A DNA stretch of 51,718 nucleotides from JABDKJ01 sp964609215 (GCA_964609215.1 CAZSQZ010000021.1:1-51718); one strand, 5' to 3'; numbered from the stretch's first letter, positions 1 to 9,703 are shown. Translations and numbers: made by a program. The notes: generated from the letters alone by a model not told the origin.

Positions 1-2347
1 CACTTTCAGAAGCAGGAATATGTGGAATACCACAGAAGGTTTTAATATCTCCAATAGCAGATTTTCTACTTTCTATATAAGGTAAGGCAGCACCTGACTG
101 GGTTAGGTAATTATAATCTTCATAGTTATTATAACCGTAAGCTACAGCTATAAAGTAATATTTAGTATAATTTACAAGAGAACCAGATTCCGAAGCGAAT
201 AAATCATCTGTTACCAGATAGGTATGATTGATTCCTTCATTGGCCCCGTTTACTTGTTCAACAGGAACAACCAACCCTAAGTTAGGATCAAACTCCCAAT
301 TGATAATTTGAGAAACAGGTTCACCTTCAGGAGTAAAGTCAACAATGTCACTTTGAAATGCCAATCTTGCCAGATCTGGATTATCTAAATCATTAGCAGA
401 AACAGAAGCGTCTCTTACTTGAAAGATCTTGTAGCCTTGAAATCTGTAATACTTGTCTTCTTCAGGGATTGTTGTTCCATCTGAAAAGGTTTCTGGGATT
501 GTATTATCTAATTCCATGTATTTTTCCTGATAATTAGTTGAAAGCACATTATCATTTGATAAGTAAAGAACCAATTGTTGGTCTAACTCTTGAATAGTTA
601 CATCGGGAGCATCAGGCCCACTAAGAATTCTAAAACAGTTGTCGAAAAGCGATTGTGCTTTATCATCAGCTCTTTGAAGTTCTGCGACAGAAGCAAATGG
701 ACCACCACTTAATGCTCTAGCCCAAACCACACCTACTGTAATATTGTTAAACTCTCCCGGTTCTAGAATGAAAGGTCCTGCTGATTGAAGAAACCTTCTA
801 TCGCCTGGAGAATTTGAATCTTCACCTGGCGATGGATTTTCTTCAGTCCAATCAGTAGATAACTCTAAACCAGCAGTAGCCCAACCCAAAGGATCTGTGT
901 CCCCAGGGAACATGTAATCCGTTGGAATACCATTGGCATTGGTTCCATCACCACCAAAGGTCATTCTCTGACCGTTTTTCCAAAAACCTCTTAGGTAATT
1001 ATAAACATGAATAGCCTGAGTAGGATCACCATTTACAGGGTTTCCAGGATCATTTATATAATAAACGAATTTTCTCATTCCAAAACGCTCATTATCGCAA
1101 CATTCAGGATCAACACAGAAGTTAGGATCGCCAATACCATCACCATAACCAATACCCAACCCAGGATAAGGAATACCTTGTTCCAAGATAGCCGTTTGAA
1201 TGTCTGTTGTATCTGGATTATCTTTAAAATCTGGATCTTGGAAAGGCCCTTCAAAGAAATCTATACCAATGGCAGGAGGCTGTATACCATAACCATTTGC
1301 ACCACTGCAATTTTCATCTTCAGGGGCTCCATTGTAGCAATAACCTAAGCCTCTTTGTACATCACAACCAACATAATCATCGTTAAAACACCCTAAATCA
1401 GGATCCACCCATTGTCCAAAGAAGGTTTCAATCAAAGTTTGAGTTCCTCTGTTGATTAGCGTGTAATTACAGAAAGTCATGTTGTTAATCTCATCATTAG
1501 AAGTAAATGCAAAAGCCTGTGCTCTAATTTCCATTCCAATAGGATCTCCACCAAATTCTGTATGGATTCCTCCATTATCATTAAACACCCACCAAAGAGT
1601 TTCATCACCAAATAACGGAATGGGGTCAGTTGCGCACCTTGTATTACAGTCTGTGTTTCCATCCAAATCAAAATCTGGATAATCTCCATTTTCTGGATCA
1701 TAGAAATCATTCTCATTAGCATCAAAATAAGGAGCTAAATCTCTTTGAGCAAGCGGGTCAAAGTTAAGGGCTGGGTAATCGAAGAAGTAATCAGGTATGG
1801 TATACCCATTTTGGAATGGATCTTCAGAAAGTATAGAAGGATCTGCCAAACCATTATTTACTAGTCTATTTCTTTCGAACCATAGCCTATGAAGCTCCAC
1901 ATCTTGTCTTCTGATTAACCAATGACGATCAAACTCTTCACAAGTTTCCGGTTCAATAACAGCAGTTTCTTCTGTTAAAGGGCCCGGCCAGAAATCTGTT
2001 CCTCCTTGTCGGAAAGTTACTGCAGCTAATTTCAATTGTTGATCTGGCGAGGTTCCACCCATCCATAAGCCACCAGCAAAAATAGAATGAGTGTCAGAGC
2101 CTTTAGGAACTTCATAATCTGGAATGTCTCCTCCTGGTCTATTAAACCAAAGAGATCCTGCGGTTTCTACACCGAACCTTACATTGTTCAGTTCGAATTG
2201 TCTGTACCCAGAAGGAGGCACACAATCCGCAACTTTCGCTTGAGATTTACTTGGTTTTGCACTTTTTCCTTCTATTTCTCTAGCTTCCGAATGGAAAGCA
2301 ATAAGAAAACTAATGGCTAGTAAAGCATTGGTTAAATTCATTTTCAT
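1..2347 (-). CDS. Giant secreted Asp/Asn-rich protein, 5' part only (runs off the window)
   Basis: The reading frame is open from the window edge to an ATG at 2347, about 782 codons, with the 3' end missing. The first ~22 residues form a signal peptide (basic start, hydrophobic ALLAISFLIAF core), so the product is exported. Residues 43-100 carry an N-terminal block ending in FAGGLWMGG, which I recognise from very large surface proteins of Bacteroidota. The rest is rich in Asp, Asn, Pro and Gly, with a Cys-containing stretch encoded around 1090-1400. Such proteins usually end in a type IX secretion sorting domain, but that end is not visible here. A second ATG at 2341 is in frame; 2347 gives the longer signal peptide. 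Function unknown; adhesin or surface-layer role is only a guess. Confidence 0.85.
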   Translation of the reverse strand, partial: MKMNLTNALLAISFLIAFHSEAREIEGKSAKPSKSQAKVADCVPPSGYRQFELNNVRFGVETAGSLWFNRPGGDIPDYEVPKGSDTHSIFAGGLWMGGTSPDQQLKLAAVTFRQGGTDFWPGPLTEETAVIEPETCEEFDRHWLIRRQDVELHRLWFERNRLVNNGLADPSILSEDPFQNGYTIPDYFFDYPALNFDPLAQRDLAPYFDANENDFYDPENGDYPDFDLDGNTDCNTRCATDPIPLFGDETLWWVFNDNGGIHTEFGGDPIGMEIRAQAFAFTSNDEINNMTFCNYTLINRGTQTLIETFFGQWVDPDLGCFNDDYVGCDVQRGLGYCYNGAPEDENCSGANGYGIQPPAIGIDFFEGPFQDPDFKDNPDTTDIQTAILEQGIPYPGLGIGYGDGIGDPNFCVDPECCDNERFGMRKFVYYINDPGNPVNGDPTQAIHVYNYLRGFWKNGQRMTFGGDGTNANGIPTDYMFPGDTDPLGWATAGLELSTDWTEENPSPGEDSNSPGDRRFLQSAGPFILEPGEFNNITVGVVWARALSGGPFASVAELQRADDKAQSLFDNCFRILSGPDAPDVTIQELDQQLVLYLSNDNVLSTNYQEKYMELDNTIPETFSDGTTIPEEDKYYRFQGYKIFQVRDASVSANDLDNPDLARLAFQSDIVDFTPEGEPVSQIINWEFDPNLGLVVPVEQVNGANEGINHTYLVTDDLFASESGSLVNYTKYYFIAVAYGYNNYEDYNYLTQSGAALPYIESRKSAIGDIKTFCGIPHIPASES

Positions 2348-2612
2348 GGTAATTGGTTTTACTACTTAAGATGATCTTTTTTTAATGCCACTAATAAATC
2401 TGGCAAGATATCCGAGTAATCATTTTTGGTTAATTTTCAATACCAAGTTAGATGAAGAGAGCTTACTTTTTTTGTTTTGGAGTTTTTCTTTTTTGAATTA
2501 TTACATGTCTATTAGACAGAAAATAGAATTAGGTGAGAGTAAATTGCACCAAGAAAAGAGAACGACTATTGGGGTTAAATAGATAAAAAAATTAAAGCTT
2601 AAAAATTGAAAA

Positions 2613-3656
2613 TTAAGCAAATACCTTAGTTCCTTCAGAGCAGTTTTTGCAAATATCTATTTCCTGTCTGGAGTGCAATAGTTTTGCTCTGAAATCTTGG
2701 TACTTTTTTCCATTCCAAATATCCTCAAATTTATCTTTGTTCAAATCGCCAAGCTCATATTTGGCATCTTTATCAAAGCAACAAGGAACTACCTTGCCAT
2801 CCCAGGTGATTACACAAGAACTCCACAGTCGCCAACAATGATTGTCTAGTCCGTTTTTAAATTCATAGGTGCCGTCCGCTTTTTTCTTATACCTGGAGTA
2901 AGCCTCGTTTTCAGGAATTAATACATTCCCATTTTTGTAATCGTAAACTTGTGCTGTTTTTAGAACGACTTTATCCACTCCCATTTCCTTCCCCAATTGT
3001 TGTACTTCTTCAACTTGATGTTCATTGGGTCTGACCACCAAAAACTGAAAAAACACCTTTGGGTACTTACTGCCCAATTTTCTCTTCCACTCAATAACAT
3101 TCTTTGTACCCTCAATTACTTTTTCCAATTTCCCGTTTCTACGATATTGTTCATAGACTTCTTGAGTCATACCATCAATGGAAATGATTAACTTCTTTAA
3201 TCCACTTTGCACTGTTTTCTTGGCCGTATCAGAATCTAGAAAATGAGCATTGGTAGATGTTGTTGTAAATATTCCCTTCTTGTTGGCTAGCTTAACCATA
3301 TCCAAAAACTGAGGATTTAAATAAGGCTCCCCTTGAAAATAAAAAGTGAGATAGGAAACATAAGATTTTAGTTGCTCGGTCCAAGAATCAAACTTCTTAA
3401 TATCTATTTTACCAGTTGGTCTGGAAAATTTTTTCAATCCACTAGGGCATTCAGGGCAACCCAAATTACAGGCGGTAGTGGGCTCTATTGAAATTGAAAT
3501 AGGCTTGCCCCAATGAGTAGTTGAACCTGTTCTTTTTGACCAATAGTATGAACCCAGAGTTTTTATAGCATTTATTCCCTTAGATAGAAAAGACATTGTA
3601 TCAAAGATAGAGTATAAAATTCCATTTTCTATATCAAATGATTTGAGGTATCCCAT
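2613..3656 (-). CDS. Radical SAM/SPASM domain protein
   Basis: 347 residues. Residues 63-70 (CNLGCPEC) are the C-x3-C-x2-C motif that holds the SAM-cleaving [4Fe-4S] cluster. The C-terminus has a SPASM-type auxiliary cluster region with Cys274, Cys281, Cys292, Cys293, Cys336 and Cys339. SPASM enzymes typically modify peptides, proteins or small molecules by radical chemistry; the substrate cannot be read from the sequence. The ATG at 3656 is used, although Met21 is a possible alternative because the first 20 residues are not part of the fold I recognise. The flanking genes are a giant secreted protein and a small secreted protein, neither an obvious short precursor peptide. Family assignment is firm; the biological role is unknown. 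Confidence 0.9.
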   Translation of the reverse strand: MGYLKSFDIENGILYSIFDTMSFLSKGINAIKTLGSYYWSKRTGSTTHWGKPISISIEPTTACNLGCPECPSGLKKFSRPTGKIDIKKFDSWTEQLKSYVSYLTFYFQGEPYLNPQFLDMVKLANKKGIFTTTSTNAHFLDSDTAKKTVQSGLKKLIISIDGMTQEVYEQYRRNGKLEKVIEGTKNVIEWKRKLGSKYPKVFFQFLVVRPNEHQVEEVQQLGKEMGVDKVVLKTAQVYDYKNGNVLIPENEAYSRYKKKADGTYEFKNGLDNHCWRLWSSCVITWDGKVVPCCFDKDAKYELGDLNKDKFEDIWNGKKYQDFRAKLLHSRQEIDICKNCSEGTKVFA

Positions 3657-3841
3657 ACTCTGTTATGGCAAAAAGTAATCTGGGGTGAATTATAATTTAT
3701 TGATATACCCTATTAATCATAAAAGGTCTCCAATTTAGACTAAGTGCTTTCTGTAAGTGTCTGATTATCAAATGACTTTGGCATAGAACTTGTTTTAATC
3801 TTACAAGGCGTTTTTGCCATAAAATTAAACACAACACTAAA

Positions 3842-4303
3842 ATGAAGACTTTTATTATCTTATTTACTAGTTTATTTACGATGGCATTCAGCCCTCTTAC
3901 TTTTGAATCTACTGAAGAGGGACGTTATCCCTTAGCACATACAAATTTGAGTATTGAAGGAACTTGGGGTTACCGGACTTATCCAAGTACTGAACAGATA
4001 TGTGTTTATGGTGATAAAATTGCCAATTATAGGAACGGAGGAAAATCTGGAACTTTGAAATTAGCAGTTTATGCATCAAAAAAACCTTATTCAGGAGGAT
4101 ATATAAACGGATATTGTTTATTTGAAAAGAGTTTGGGTCAGTTATCAGGTGGTTATAATTTTACCAATCTCAATAAAATTGGAAATTTAAATTGCCCCCC
4201 ATCAGGAGAGTATTGTATGGTTCTTTTGTTATTGGAGTACTCAGCTTACAATGGCTACGAAATAGTAGACTATATGAATTTCAATAATACAGCCAAATGG
4301 TAA
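3842..4303 (+). CDS. Small secreted beta-rich protein of unknown function
   Basis: 153 residues with a clear signal peptide (MKTFIILFTSLFTMAF). The mature part is rich in Gly, Tyr and Asn with four Cys. It carries a string of motifs, SGTLKLAVYA, PYSGGYINGY, LGQLSGGYNF, PPSGEY and YEIVDYMNF, which I recall from memory as a beta-sandwich module found at the C-termini of much larger secreted bacterial proteins. Here it makes up almost the whole protein. The gene is divergent from the radical SAM gene and followed by a strong terminator, so it is a single-gene unit. No catalytic residues are evident. Confidence 0.75.
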   Translation: MKTFIILFTSLFTMAFSPLTFESTEEGRYPLAHTNLSIEGTWGYRTYPSTEQICVYGDKIANYRNGGKSGTLKLAVYASKKPYSGGYINGYCLFEKSLGQLSGGYNFTNLNKIGNLNCPPSGEYCMVLLLLEYSAYNGYEIVDYMNFNNTAKW

Positions 4304-4323
4304 TCAAAATTAGTTTGAAGTAA

Positions 4324-4356
4324 AAAAAAGGGAAATGTATATCATTTCCCTTTTTT
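4324..4356 (+). terminator. Strong intrinsic terminator after the small secreted protein
   Basis: A perfect 14-bp inverted repeat (4324-4337 with 4343-4356) encloses a 5-nt TATAT loop. The hairpin begins with six A and ends with six T, so it could work in both directions. It lies 20 nt past the stop of the secreted protein. Confidence 0.9.
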
Positions 4357-4436
4357 GTTGAAGTAAAAATAACCAAAAGTTAATATTGATTAATAACAAT
4401 TCATTAAAGTAATATACTTTTCGTTTAATTTGCCGA

Positions 4437-6818
4437 ATGTGGGAGTCAGTAGCTCGTATTATCCTTAGAAATAGAATCTTGATTCTGGTCGTTTTAGGAA
4501 TCATCACAGCTTTTATGGCTGCACAGATTCCTTCTATTCGGATGAGCTACAAATTTGATACTCTTCTGCCCAGTAACGACCCTGATCAAATATTTTATGA
4601 GAAGTTTAAGAAGAATTTTTCTGAAGATGGAAATGTCATTGTAGTTGGAACAAAAGGAGAAGAGCTTTGGGAGTATAAGAATTTTGCTGCCTGGTATGAT
4701 TTGGGAAATGAGCTTCAGGAAATTGATGGAATAGACTCCGTTTTTTCGGTTACACATCTCTATAATATTCAAAAAAATGAGACGGAAAAACTCTTCGAAT
4801 TTAAACCACTGATAGAAAGAAGGCCAGCAAATCAATATGAGGTAGATTCCATTCGGAAAAGAATAGAATCTCTCCCTTTTTATAAAAACCTCTTATACAA
4901 AGACTCTACTTATGCCACCTTAATGATGGTTTTTGTAGATGTTGATAAATTTAATTCAGAAGAACGGATAAGGGTTATTGAAGATTTCATTGAAGAAGCT
5001 GCTTCATTCAATAAAAATCACATGGAAATCCATTATTCAGGATTACCATATATAAGAACCGTAACTACAAAATTGGTCAAAAAGGAATTGAATTTTTTTT
5101 TGATGTTAGCCGCAATAGTTACAGGTTTCATTCTGTATTTCTTTTTTAGGTCCTTACGAGTAGTTTTCTTTTGCCTGTTGGTAGTAGGTTGTGGAGTTGC
5201 CACAGCAATGGGCACTTTGGCTTTATTTGATTTCAAGTTGACCATGTTAATGGGTCTTATTCCTCCGCTAATTATAGTTATTGGTATACCCAATTGCATA
5301 TTTCTCCTCAATAAATACCATCAAGAGTATATTTTACATGGCAATAGAATTAAGGCATTGCAGCGCGTTATTGTAAAAATTGGTAATGCAACTTTTATGA
5401 CCAACTGTACAACCGCTCTTGGTTTTTTCACATTCATTTTCACCAAAAGTGATTTACTCCGAGAATTTGGTGTAGTTGCTTCCATAAATATTATTTGGGT
5501 TTTTGTGTTGGCATTGTGCATCATTCCAATCATATTTTCATATCTGCCAAAACCTAAGGAAAGGCATACTAAACACCTTGAAAAAAGATGGGTAGAAACG
5601 GTTATTGGTTGGCTCTTATCTTGGGTAACCAATTATAGAAGATCTATTTATATCATTACTGGGCTTATTCTTTTGGCAGGGGCTTATGGGATCTCTAGAA
5701 TAAAGGCAACTGGAAATATTGTAGGTGATTTACCGCAGGATGAACAAGTAGTTCAAGATTTGAAATTCTTTGAGAGGAACTTTAATGGAGTTATGCCATT
5801 TGAAGTTCTAATAGCTAAAAATGAGGGAAGAGTTACTGGAGATGGAACACTCAGAAAGATTGAAAAACTTCAAGATGTTTTAGCAGAACATCCGGAAATT
5901 TCCAAATCTCTTTCTATAGTTGATGCGGTGAAGTTTGCCAAACAGTCATTTTATAATGGAGCTCCGAATAAATACAGCTTAATAAAAGGCTCTGAAAAGA
6001 GTTTTATCGCGCCCTATCTAGAATTACAAGAGGAAGGGAAGGGTGTTGCTACTCTGTTTCTAGATTCTACAAGAAAAATAACCCGAGTAAGCGCTCAGGT
6101 AGCTGATATTGGGACACTTGAGATGAAGAAATTAATTGAAGAGGATATTCAACCCAAGATTGATGAGATTTTTCCTGAAGAAAAGTATAATGTAAATCTT
6201 ACCGGAACTTCAGTACTCTATTTAAAAGGCACACGGTATTTAGTAGAGAATTTATTTATTTCTCTCTTGATTGCAATTGTAGTAATCGCTTTACTTTTGG
6301 CCTTCTTGTTCAGATCTATTCCTATGGCTTTGATTTCACTGGTTCCTAACCTTATTCCATTAGTATTTACTGCTGCAGTAATGGGTTACTTTGGAATACC
6401 CATAAAGCCTTCTACAATTCTTGTTTTTTCTATTGTTTTCGGTATTTCTATTGACGATACCATTCACTATTTAGCAAAGTACAGACAAGAGCTGAAAGTA
6501 CAGGGTTGGAATTTAAAACAAGCCATTTTAAATGCCGTAGAGCAAACAGGAGTTTCAATGATTTATACTTCGGTAATTCTCTTTTTTGGATTTGGAATGT
6601 TTGCCGCTTCTCAATTTGGAGGAACGCAAGCTTTAGGAGTTTTATCCTCGGTTACTTTGCTTGTCGCAATGCTTGCTAATTTGGTGTTGCTTCCATCGTT
6701 ATTGATGTCCTGGCAGAAATTAATTGATATTCGATCACTAAAAGAACCGTTGCTGCAAATTCTTGATGAAGAGGAAGATATTGATTTGGATAACTTGAAA
6801 ATTGATAAGCAAGATTAA
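4437..6818 (+). CDS. MMPL/RND-family membrane transporter
   Basis: 793 residues with the duplicated RND layout: TM1 near residues 13-30, a large periplasmic domain, a block of membrane segments around residues 215-370, another TM near 395-415, a second periplasmic domain, then a final block up to about residue 765. The second half has the GISIDDTIHYLAKYRQE motif, matching the RND motif with acidic residues for proton coupling. The equivalent place in the first half reads GIPNCIFLLNKY and lacks the Asp pair. There is no membrane-fusion protein or outer-membrane channel gene nearby, so it is not a classical tripartite drug pump. Lipid or hydrophobic-molecule export is typical of the family, but no substrate can be inferred. 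The acidic tail (EEEDIDLDNL) is cytoplasmic. Confidence 0.9.
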   Translation: MWESVARIILRNRILILVVLGIITAFMAAQIPSIRMSYKFDTLLPSNDPDQIFYEKFKKNFSEDGNVIVVGTKGEELWEYKNFAAWYDLGNELQEIDGIDSVFSVTHLYNIQKNETEKLFEFKPLIERRPANQYEVDSIRKRIESLPFYKNLLYKDSTYATLMMVFVDVDKFNSEERIRVIEDFIEEAASFNKNHMEIHYSGLPYIRTVTTKLVKKELNFFLMLAAIVTGFILYFFFRSLRVVFFCLLVVGCGVATAMGTLALFDFKLTMLMGLIPPLIIVIGIPNCIFLLNKYHQEYILHGNRIKALQRVIVKIGNATFMTNCTTALGFFTFIFTKSDLLREFGVVASINIIWVFVLALCIIPIIFSYLPKPKERHTKHLEKRWVETVIGWLLSWVTNYRRSIYIITGLILLAGAYGISRIKATGNIVGDLPQDEQVVQDLKFFERNFNGVMPFEVLIAKNEGRVTGDGTLRKIEKLQDVLAEHPEISKSLSIVDAVKFAKQSFYNGAPNKYSLIKGSEKSFIAPYLELQEEGKGVATLFLDSTRKITRVSAQVADIGTLEMKKLIEEDIQPKIDEIFPEEKYNVNLTGTSVLYLKGTRYLVENLFISLLIAIVVIALLLAFLFRSIPMALISLVPNLIPLVFTAAVMGYFGIPIKPSTILVFSIVFGISIDDTIHYLAKYRQELKVQGWNLKQAILNAVEQTGVSMIYTSVILFFGFGMFAASQFGGTQALGVLSSVTLLVAMLANLVLLPSLLMSWQKLIDIRSLKEPLLQILDEEEDIDLDNLKIDKQD

Positions 6819-6879
6819 TATTCTTATGCCTATGTTTTCATCATTTTATATTTAAAGATTTTCAATAGTTTCGCATTAA

Positions 6880-7740
6880 ATGAAAGGAATAATATTAGCA
6901 GGAGGAACAGGGTCTAGGTTACATCCATTGACCTTGGCTGTCAGCAAGCAATTGATGCCTGTTTACGATAAACCAATGATTTATTATCCCTTATCAACTT
7001 TGATGACAGCGGGTATAAGAGAGATATTGATTATTTCTACTCCACATGATCTACCGCATTTCAAAAAACTTTTAGGAGATGGAAGTCGCATAGGCTGTGA
7101 ATTTCAATATGCAGAACAACCAGAACCTAAAGGACTTGCACAAGCATTCACCATAGGAGCAAATTTTGTAGGAGATGATAAATCTGCTTTGGTTTTAGGA
7201 GATAACATATTCTATGGAGCAGGGCTAGAGAAAACTTTACAATCCTGCAAAAATCCGGAAGGAGGTATTGTTTTTGCTCACCATGTTTCTGATCCAGAAA
7301 GATATGGTGTGGTGGAATTTGATGAAAGTAATATTGCTGTTAGTATTGAAGAAAAACCAAATAATCCCAAATCTAATTATGCCGTTCCTGGACTATATTT
7401 CTACGATCAGGAGGTTTTAGAAATCGCTAGAAATTTAAAGCCTAGTGCAAGGGGGGAATTGGAAATAACGGATATAAACAAGGCGTATTTAGAACAAGGT
7501 AAATTGAAGGTTGCTATTTTGGATAGAGGAACAGCTTGGCTGGATACCGGAACTTTTTCATCATTGATGCAGGCAGGACAATATGTTCAGGTAATAGAGG
7601 AAAGGCAGGGTTTAAAGATTGGCTGTATTGAGGAAATTGCTTACCGAAATAACTTTATTTCAAAAACGCATCTAGAAGAAATTGCCAAGCCTTTGGTGAA
7701 AAGTGGTTATGGAAAATACCTTTTGAACTTATTAGAATAA
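6880..7740 (+). CDS. rfbA: Glucose-1-phosphate thymidylyltransferase (RmlA)
   Basis: 286 residues, the usual length for RmlA. It converts glucose-1-phosphate and dTTP to dTDP-glucose, the first step towards dTDP-L-rhamnose and other deoxysugars of surface polysaccharide. The nucleotide-binding signature GGTGSRLHPLT is at residues 8-18, followed by KQLMPVYDKPMIYYPL, and a C-terminal GTAWLDTG. The partner genes rfbB, rfbC and rfbD are not in the window. The stop is immediately followed by the ATG of the polyprenyl synthase gene, so the two are probably co-transcribed. Confidence 0.95.
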   Translation: MKGIILAGGTGSRLHPLTLAVSKQLMPVYDKPMIYYPLSTLMTAGIREILIISTPHDLPHFKKLLGDGSRIGCEFQYAEQPEPKGLAQAFTIGANFVGDDKSALVLGDNIFYGAGLEKTLQSCKNPEGGIVFAHHVSDPERYGVVEFDESNIAVSIEEKPNNPKSNYAVPGLYFYDQEVLEIARNLKPSARGELEITDINKAYLEQGKLKVAILDRGTAWLDTGTFSSLMQAGQYVQVIEERQGLKIGCIEEIAYRNNFISKTHLEEIAKPLVKSGYGKYLLNLLE

Positions 7741-8706
7741 ATGCAGGAGATAGAACATTACAAGAAGGGGATTGAAAGTGCAATAGAAAGACTTAAGGAC
7801 ACGCACACAGGGCCAATTTATGAGCCTGCTCATTACATGCTGGGACTACCAGCCAAGCGAATCAGACCGATCCTTGCTCTGATAGCAAGTGATATGTTTG
7901 ATGGTGAATTAAAACACACTCAAAATGCTGCTCTCGCAATTGAAGTATTTCATAATTTTTCATTGGTTCATGATGACATAATGGACGAAGCTCCTATGCG
8001 CAGGGGACAAGATACGGTGCATAAAAAATGGGACATTAATACTGGAATTCTTTCTGGAGATATGATGCTAGTAATGGCCTATGAGCAAATCATGCAAACC
8101 CCTCAGATATCTAGGCAAAGGGCCTTTAATATATTTTCAAAAACGGCTTCAGAAGTTTGTCTTGGACAGCAGATGGATATGGATTTTGAGAAACGATGGG
8201 ATATTGGCTTAGATGAATATATGGAAATGATTAAGCTTAAGACCTCTGTTTTGTTGGCTTGTTCATTACAGCTTGGTGCACTTTGTGCAGGAGCAAGTGA
8301 ATATTCAACTGAAAAGATTTACGAGTTTGGCTTAGAGATAGGATGGGCATTTCAAATTCAAGATGATTTTCTGGATCTTTATGGGAAGGCCGAAAAGGTT
8401 GGAAAGCAAAAGGGCGGTGATATCTATTCCAAAAAGAAGAGTATTTTATTGCTTAAGGGCTTAGAATTTGCCAATAATGCTCAGAAGGAGAGACTTTCTC
8501 AAATTTATAAAGGTGAAATAACCCACGATAGTATTGTTGAAATAGAGGGTATGCTCACAGATCTTAAAGTTCCCGAAGCAATTGCGGAGCTAAAGAACAC
8601 GCATATGGAAAAAGCGAAAAAGGCTTTAGATGATGCTGGAGGGAGCAAGGCAATTAGAGAATTGCTTTGGAGACTTTCCTTGAGTTTGATGGATAGAGAA
8701 AGCTAA
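7741..8706 (+). CDS. Trans-type polyprenyl diphosphate synthase
   Basis: 321 residues of the E-isoprenyl diphosphate synthase family, a soluble enzyme that extends allylic diphosphates with isopentenyl diphosphate. Both Asp-rich motifs are present: DDIMD at 78-82 and DDFLD at 208-212. The residues before the first motif (VEVFHNFSLVH-like, here IEVFHNFSLVH) are mixed aromatic, and chain length (geranylgeranyl, or longer for menaquinone) cannot be fixed by eye. The ATG directly abuts the rfbA stop with no spacer, suggesting translational coupling. It could supply the menaquinone side chain used with the men genes further along. It ends 3 nt before the convergent epimerase-like gene. Confidence 0.9.
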   Translation: MQEIEHYKKGIESAIERLKDTHTGPIYEPAHYMLGLPAKRIRPILALIASDMFDGELKHTQNAALAIEVFHNFSLVHDDIMDEAPMRRGQDTVHKKWDINTGILSGDMMLVMAYEQIMQTPQISRQRAFNIFSKTASEVCLGQQMDMDFEKRWDIGLDEYMEMIKLKTSVLLACSLQLGALCAGASEYSTEKIYEFGLEIGWAFQIQDDFLDLYGKAEKVGKQKGGDIYSKKKSILLLKGLEFANNAQKERLSQIYKGEITHDSIVEIEGMLTDLKVPEAIAELKNTHMEKAKKALDDAGGSKAIRELLWRLSLSLMDRES

Positions 8707-8709
8707 ATC

Positions 8710-9612
8710 TTAACTTCCATAAATTTCGCCCAAGGCAGAGTTTAAATCTGGATATTTAAACTCAAATCCTGTGCTTAAAACTTTCTGAGAAGAAACTCGT
8801 TTTCCTTCCAAAACCAAAGTAGCCTTTTCACCTAAAAACAACTTAAGCATGCCAGAGGGAATGCCTGGAAGAAAGGCTGGAACACCATAGGCCTTGGCTA
8901 CTGCTTTTGTAAAATCCTTGTTATTTATATGCTTAGGAGCAACTCCGTTGAACACGCCTTCTAGTTTATTTTCAATCAAATAAAGAAATAGCCTTGCTAA
9001 GTCTTTTTTATGTATCCAGGGAAGCCATTGTTTTCCGCTTCCAAGCGCGGCTCCTAATCCAAATTGAGTTGGCATGGAGATAGCATTTAAAGCGCCTTCA
9101 TCCTTATCCAGTACCAAACCAATTCTCACTTTCGCTACTCTGCAGATGGATTTGAATTGATCCGCTTTTGCTTCCCATTTTACACAAAGCTCTGAAACAA
9201 AGTCGGAGCCAGAATCATCAGTTTCTTCGCAAATACTATCATTTGTTTCCATACCGTAATAGCCAACTGCTGAAGCTGAGATAAAAAACTCAGGTTTGAT
9301 ATTGAGTGAACTCAATTTTTGGAAAAGGAGTTCGGCAGAATTTACTCGACTATCCGTCAAAACCTTCTTTCCCTGTTCATTGTGTTTGACAGATGCAATT
9401 CCCGCCCCCGCAAGATGAATAATTCCGAGTAGATTTTCAAAAGCTCCTTCTTCTATCCACCCTTTTTTAATATCCCAGAGTCTTACACGTACGTTTCCCT
9501 TGGAATTTTTGGATCGTGAAAGATGTTCTACCTGATAACCCTTTTGTATAAGAAGATTGGTAACCGTAGAGCCTACAAGACCAGAGCCGCCACTTATTAA
9601 AATCTTGTTCAT
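8710..9612 (-). CDS. TIGR01777-family NAD(P)-binding epimerase-like protein
   Basis: 300 residues from the ATG at 9612. A longer frame reaches 9639, but the Rossmann fold starts right at MNKILISGGSG, so the upstream nine codons are unlikely to be translated. The dinucleotide-binding GGSGLVGS is near residues 8-15. The SASAVGYYG segment carries the Tyr of an extended SDR, and the C-terminal third (LPGIPSGMLKLFLGE...VLEGKRVSSQKVL) is the DUF1731-type tail of the family. E. coli YfcH is a member. The substrate is not known. It converges on the polyprenyl synthase gene with 3 nt between stops. Confidence 0.9.
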   Translation of the reverse strand: MNKILISGGSGLVGSTVTNLLIQKGYQVEHLSRSKNSKGNVRVRLWDIKKGWIEEGAFENLLGIIHLAGAGIASVKHNEQGKKVLTDSRVNSAELLFQKLSSLNIKPEFFISASAVGYYGMETNDSICEETDDSGSDFVSELCVKWEAKADQFKSICRVAKVRIGLVLDKDEGALNAISMPTQFGLGAALGSGKQWLPWIHKKDLARLFLYLIENKLEGVFNGVAPKHINNKDFTKAVAKAYGVPAFLPGIPSGMLKLFLGEKATLVLEGKRVSSQKVLSTGFEFKYPDLNSALGEIYGS

Positions 9613-9703
9613 ACCTAAGCAACAAAGATATTCCAGCAAAGTTCGAATTATAAGGTTTTCTAAATTATTTAAAGCTTAATGTTGAAGCATTGAGGGATTA
9701 TAA

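Noticed and set aside
1007..2320. Several plus- and minus-strand short frames within 1007-2320
   Set aside because: All lie on top of the intact giant secreted-protein frame and have no recognisable features.
2385..2582. 65-codon plus-strand frame between the giant secreted protein and the radical SAM gene
   Set aside because: AT-rich gap, no ribosome-binding context, no recognisable sequence; the 265-nt gap holds no other feature I can support.
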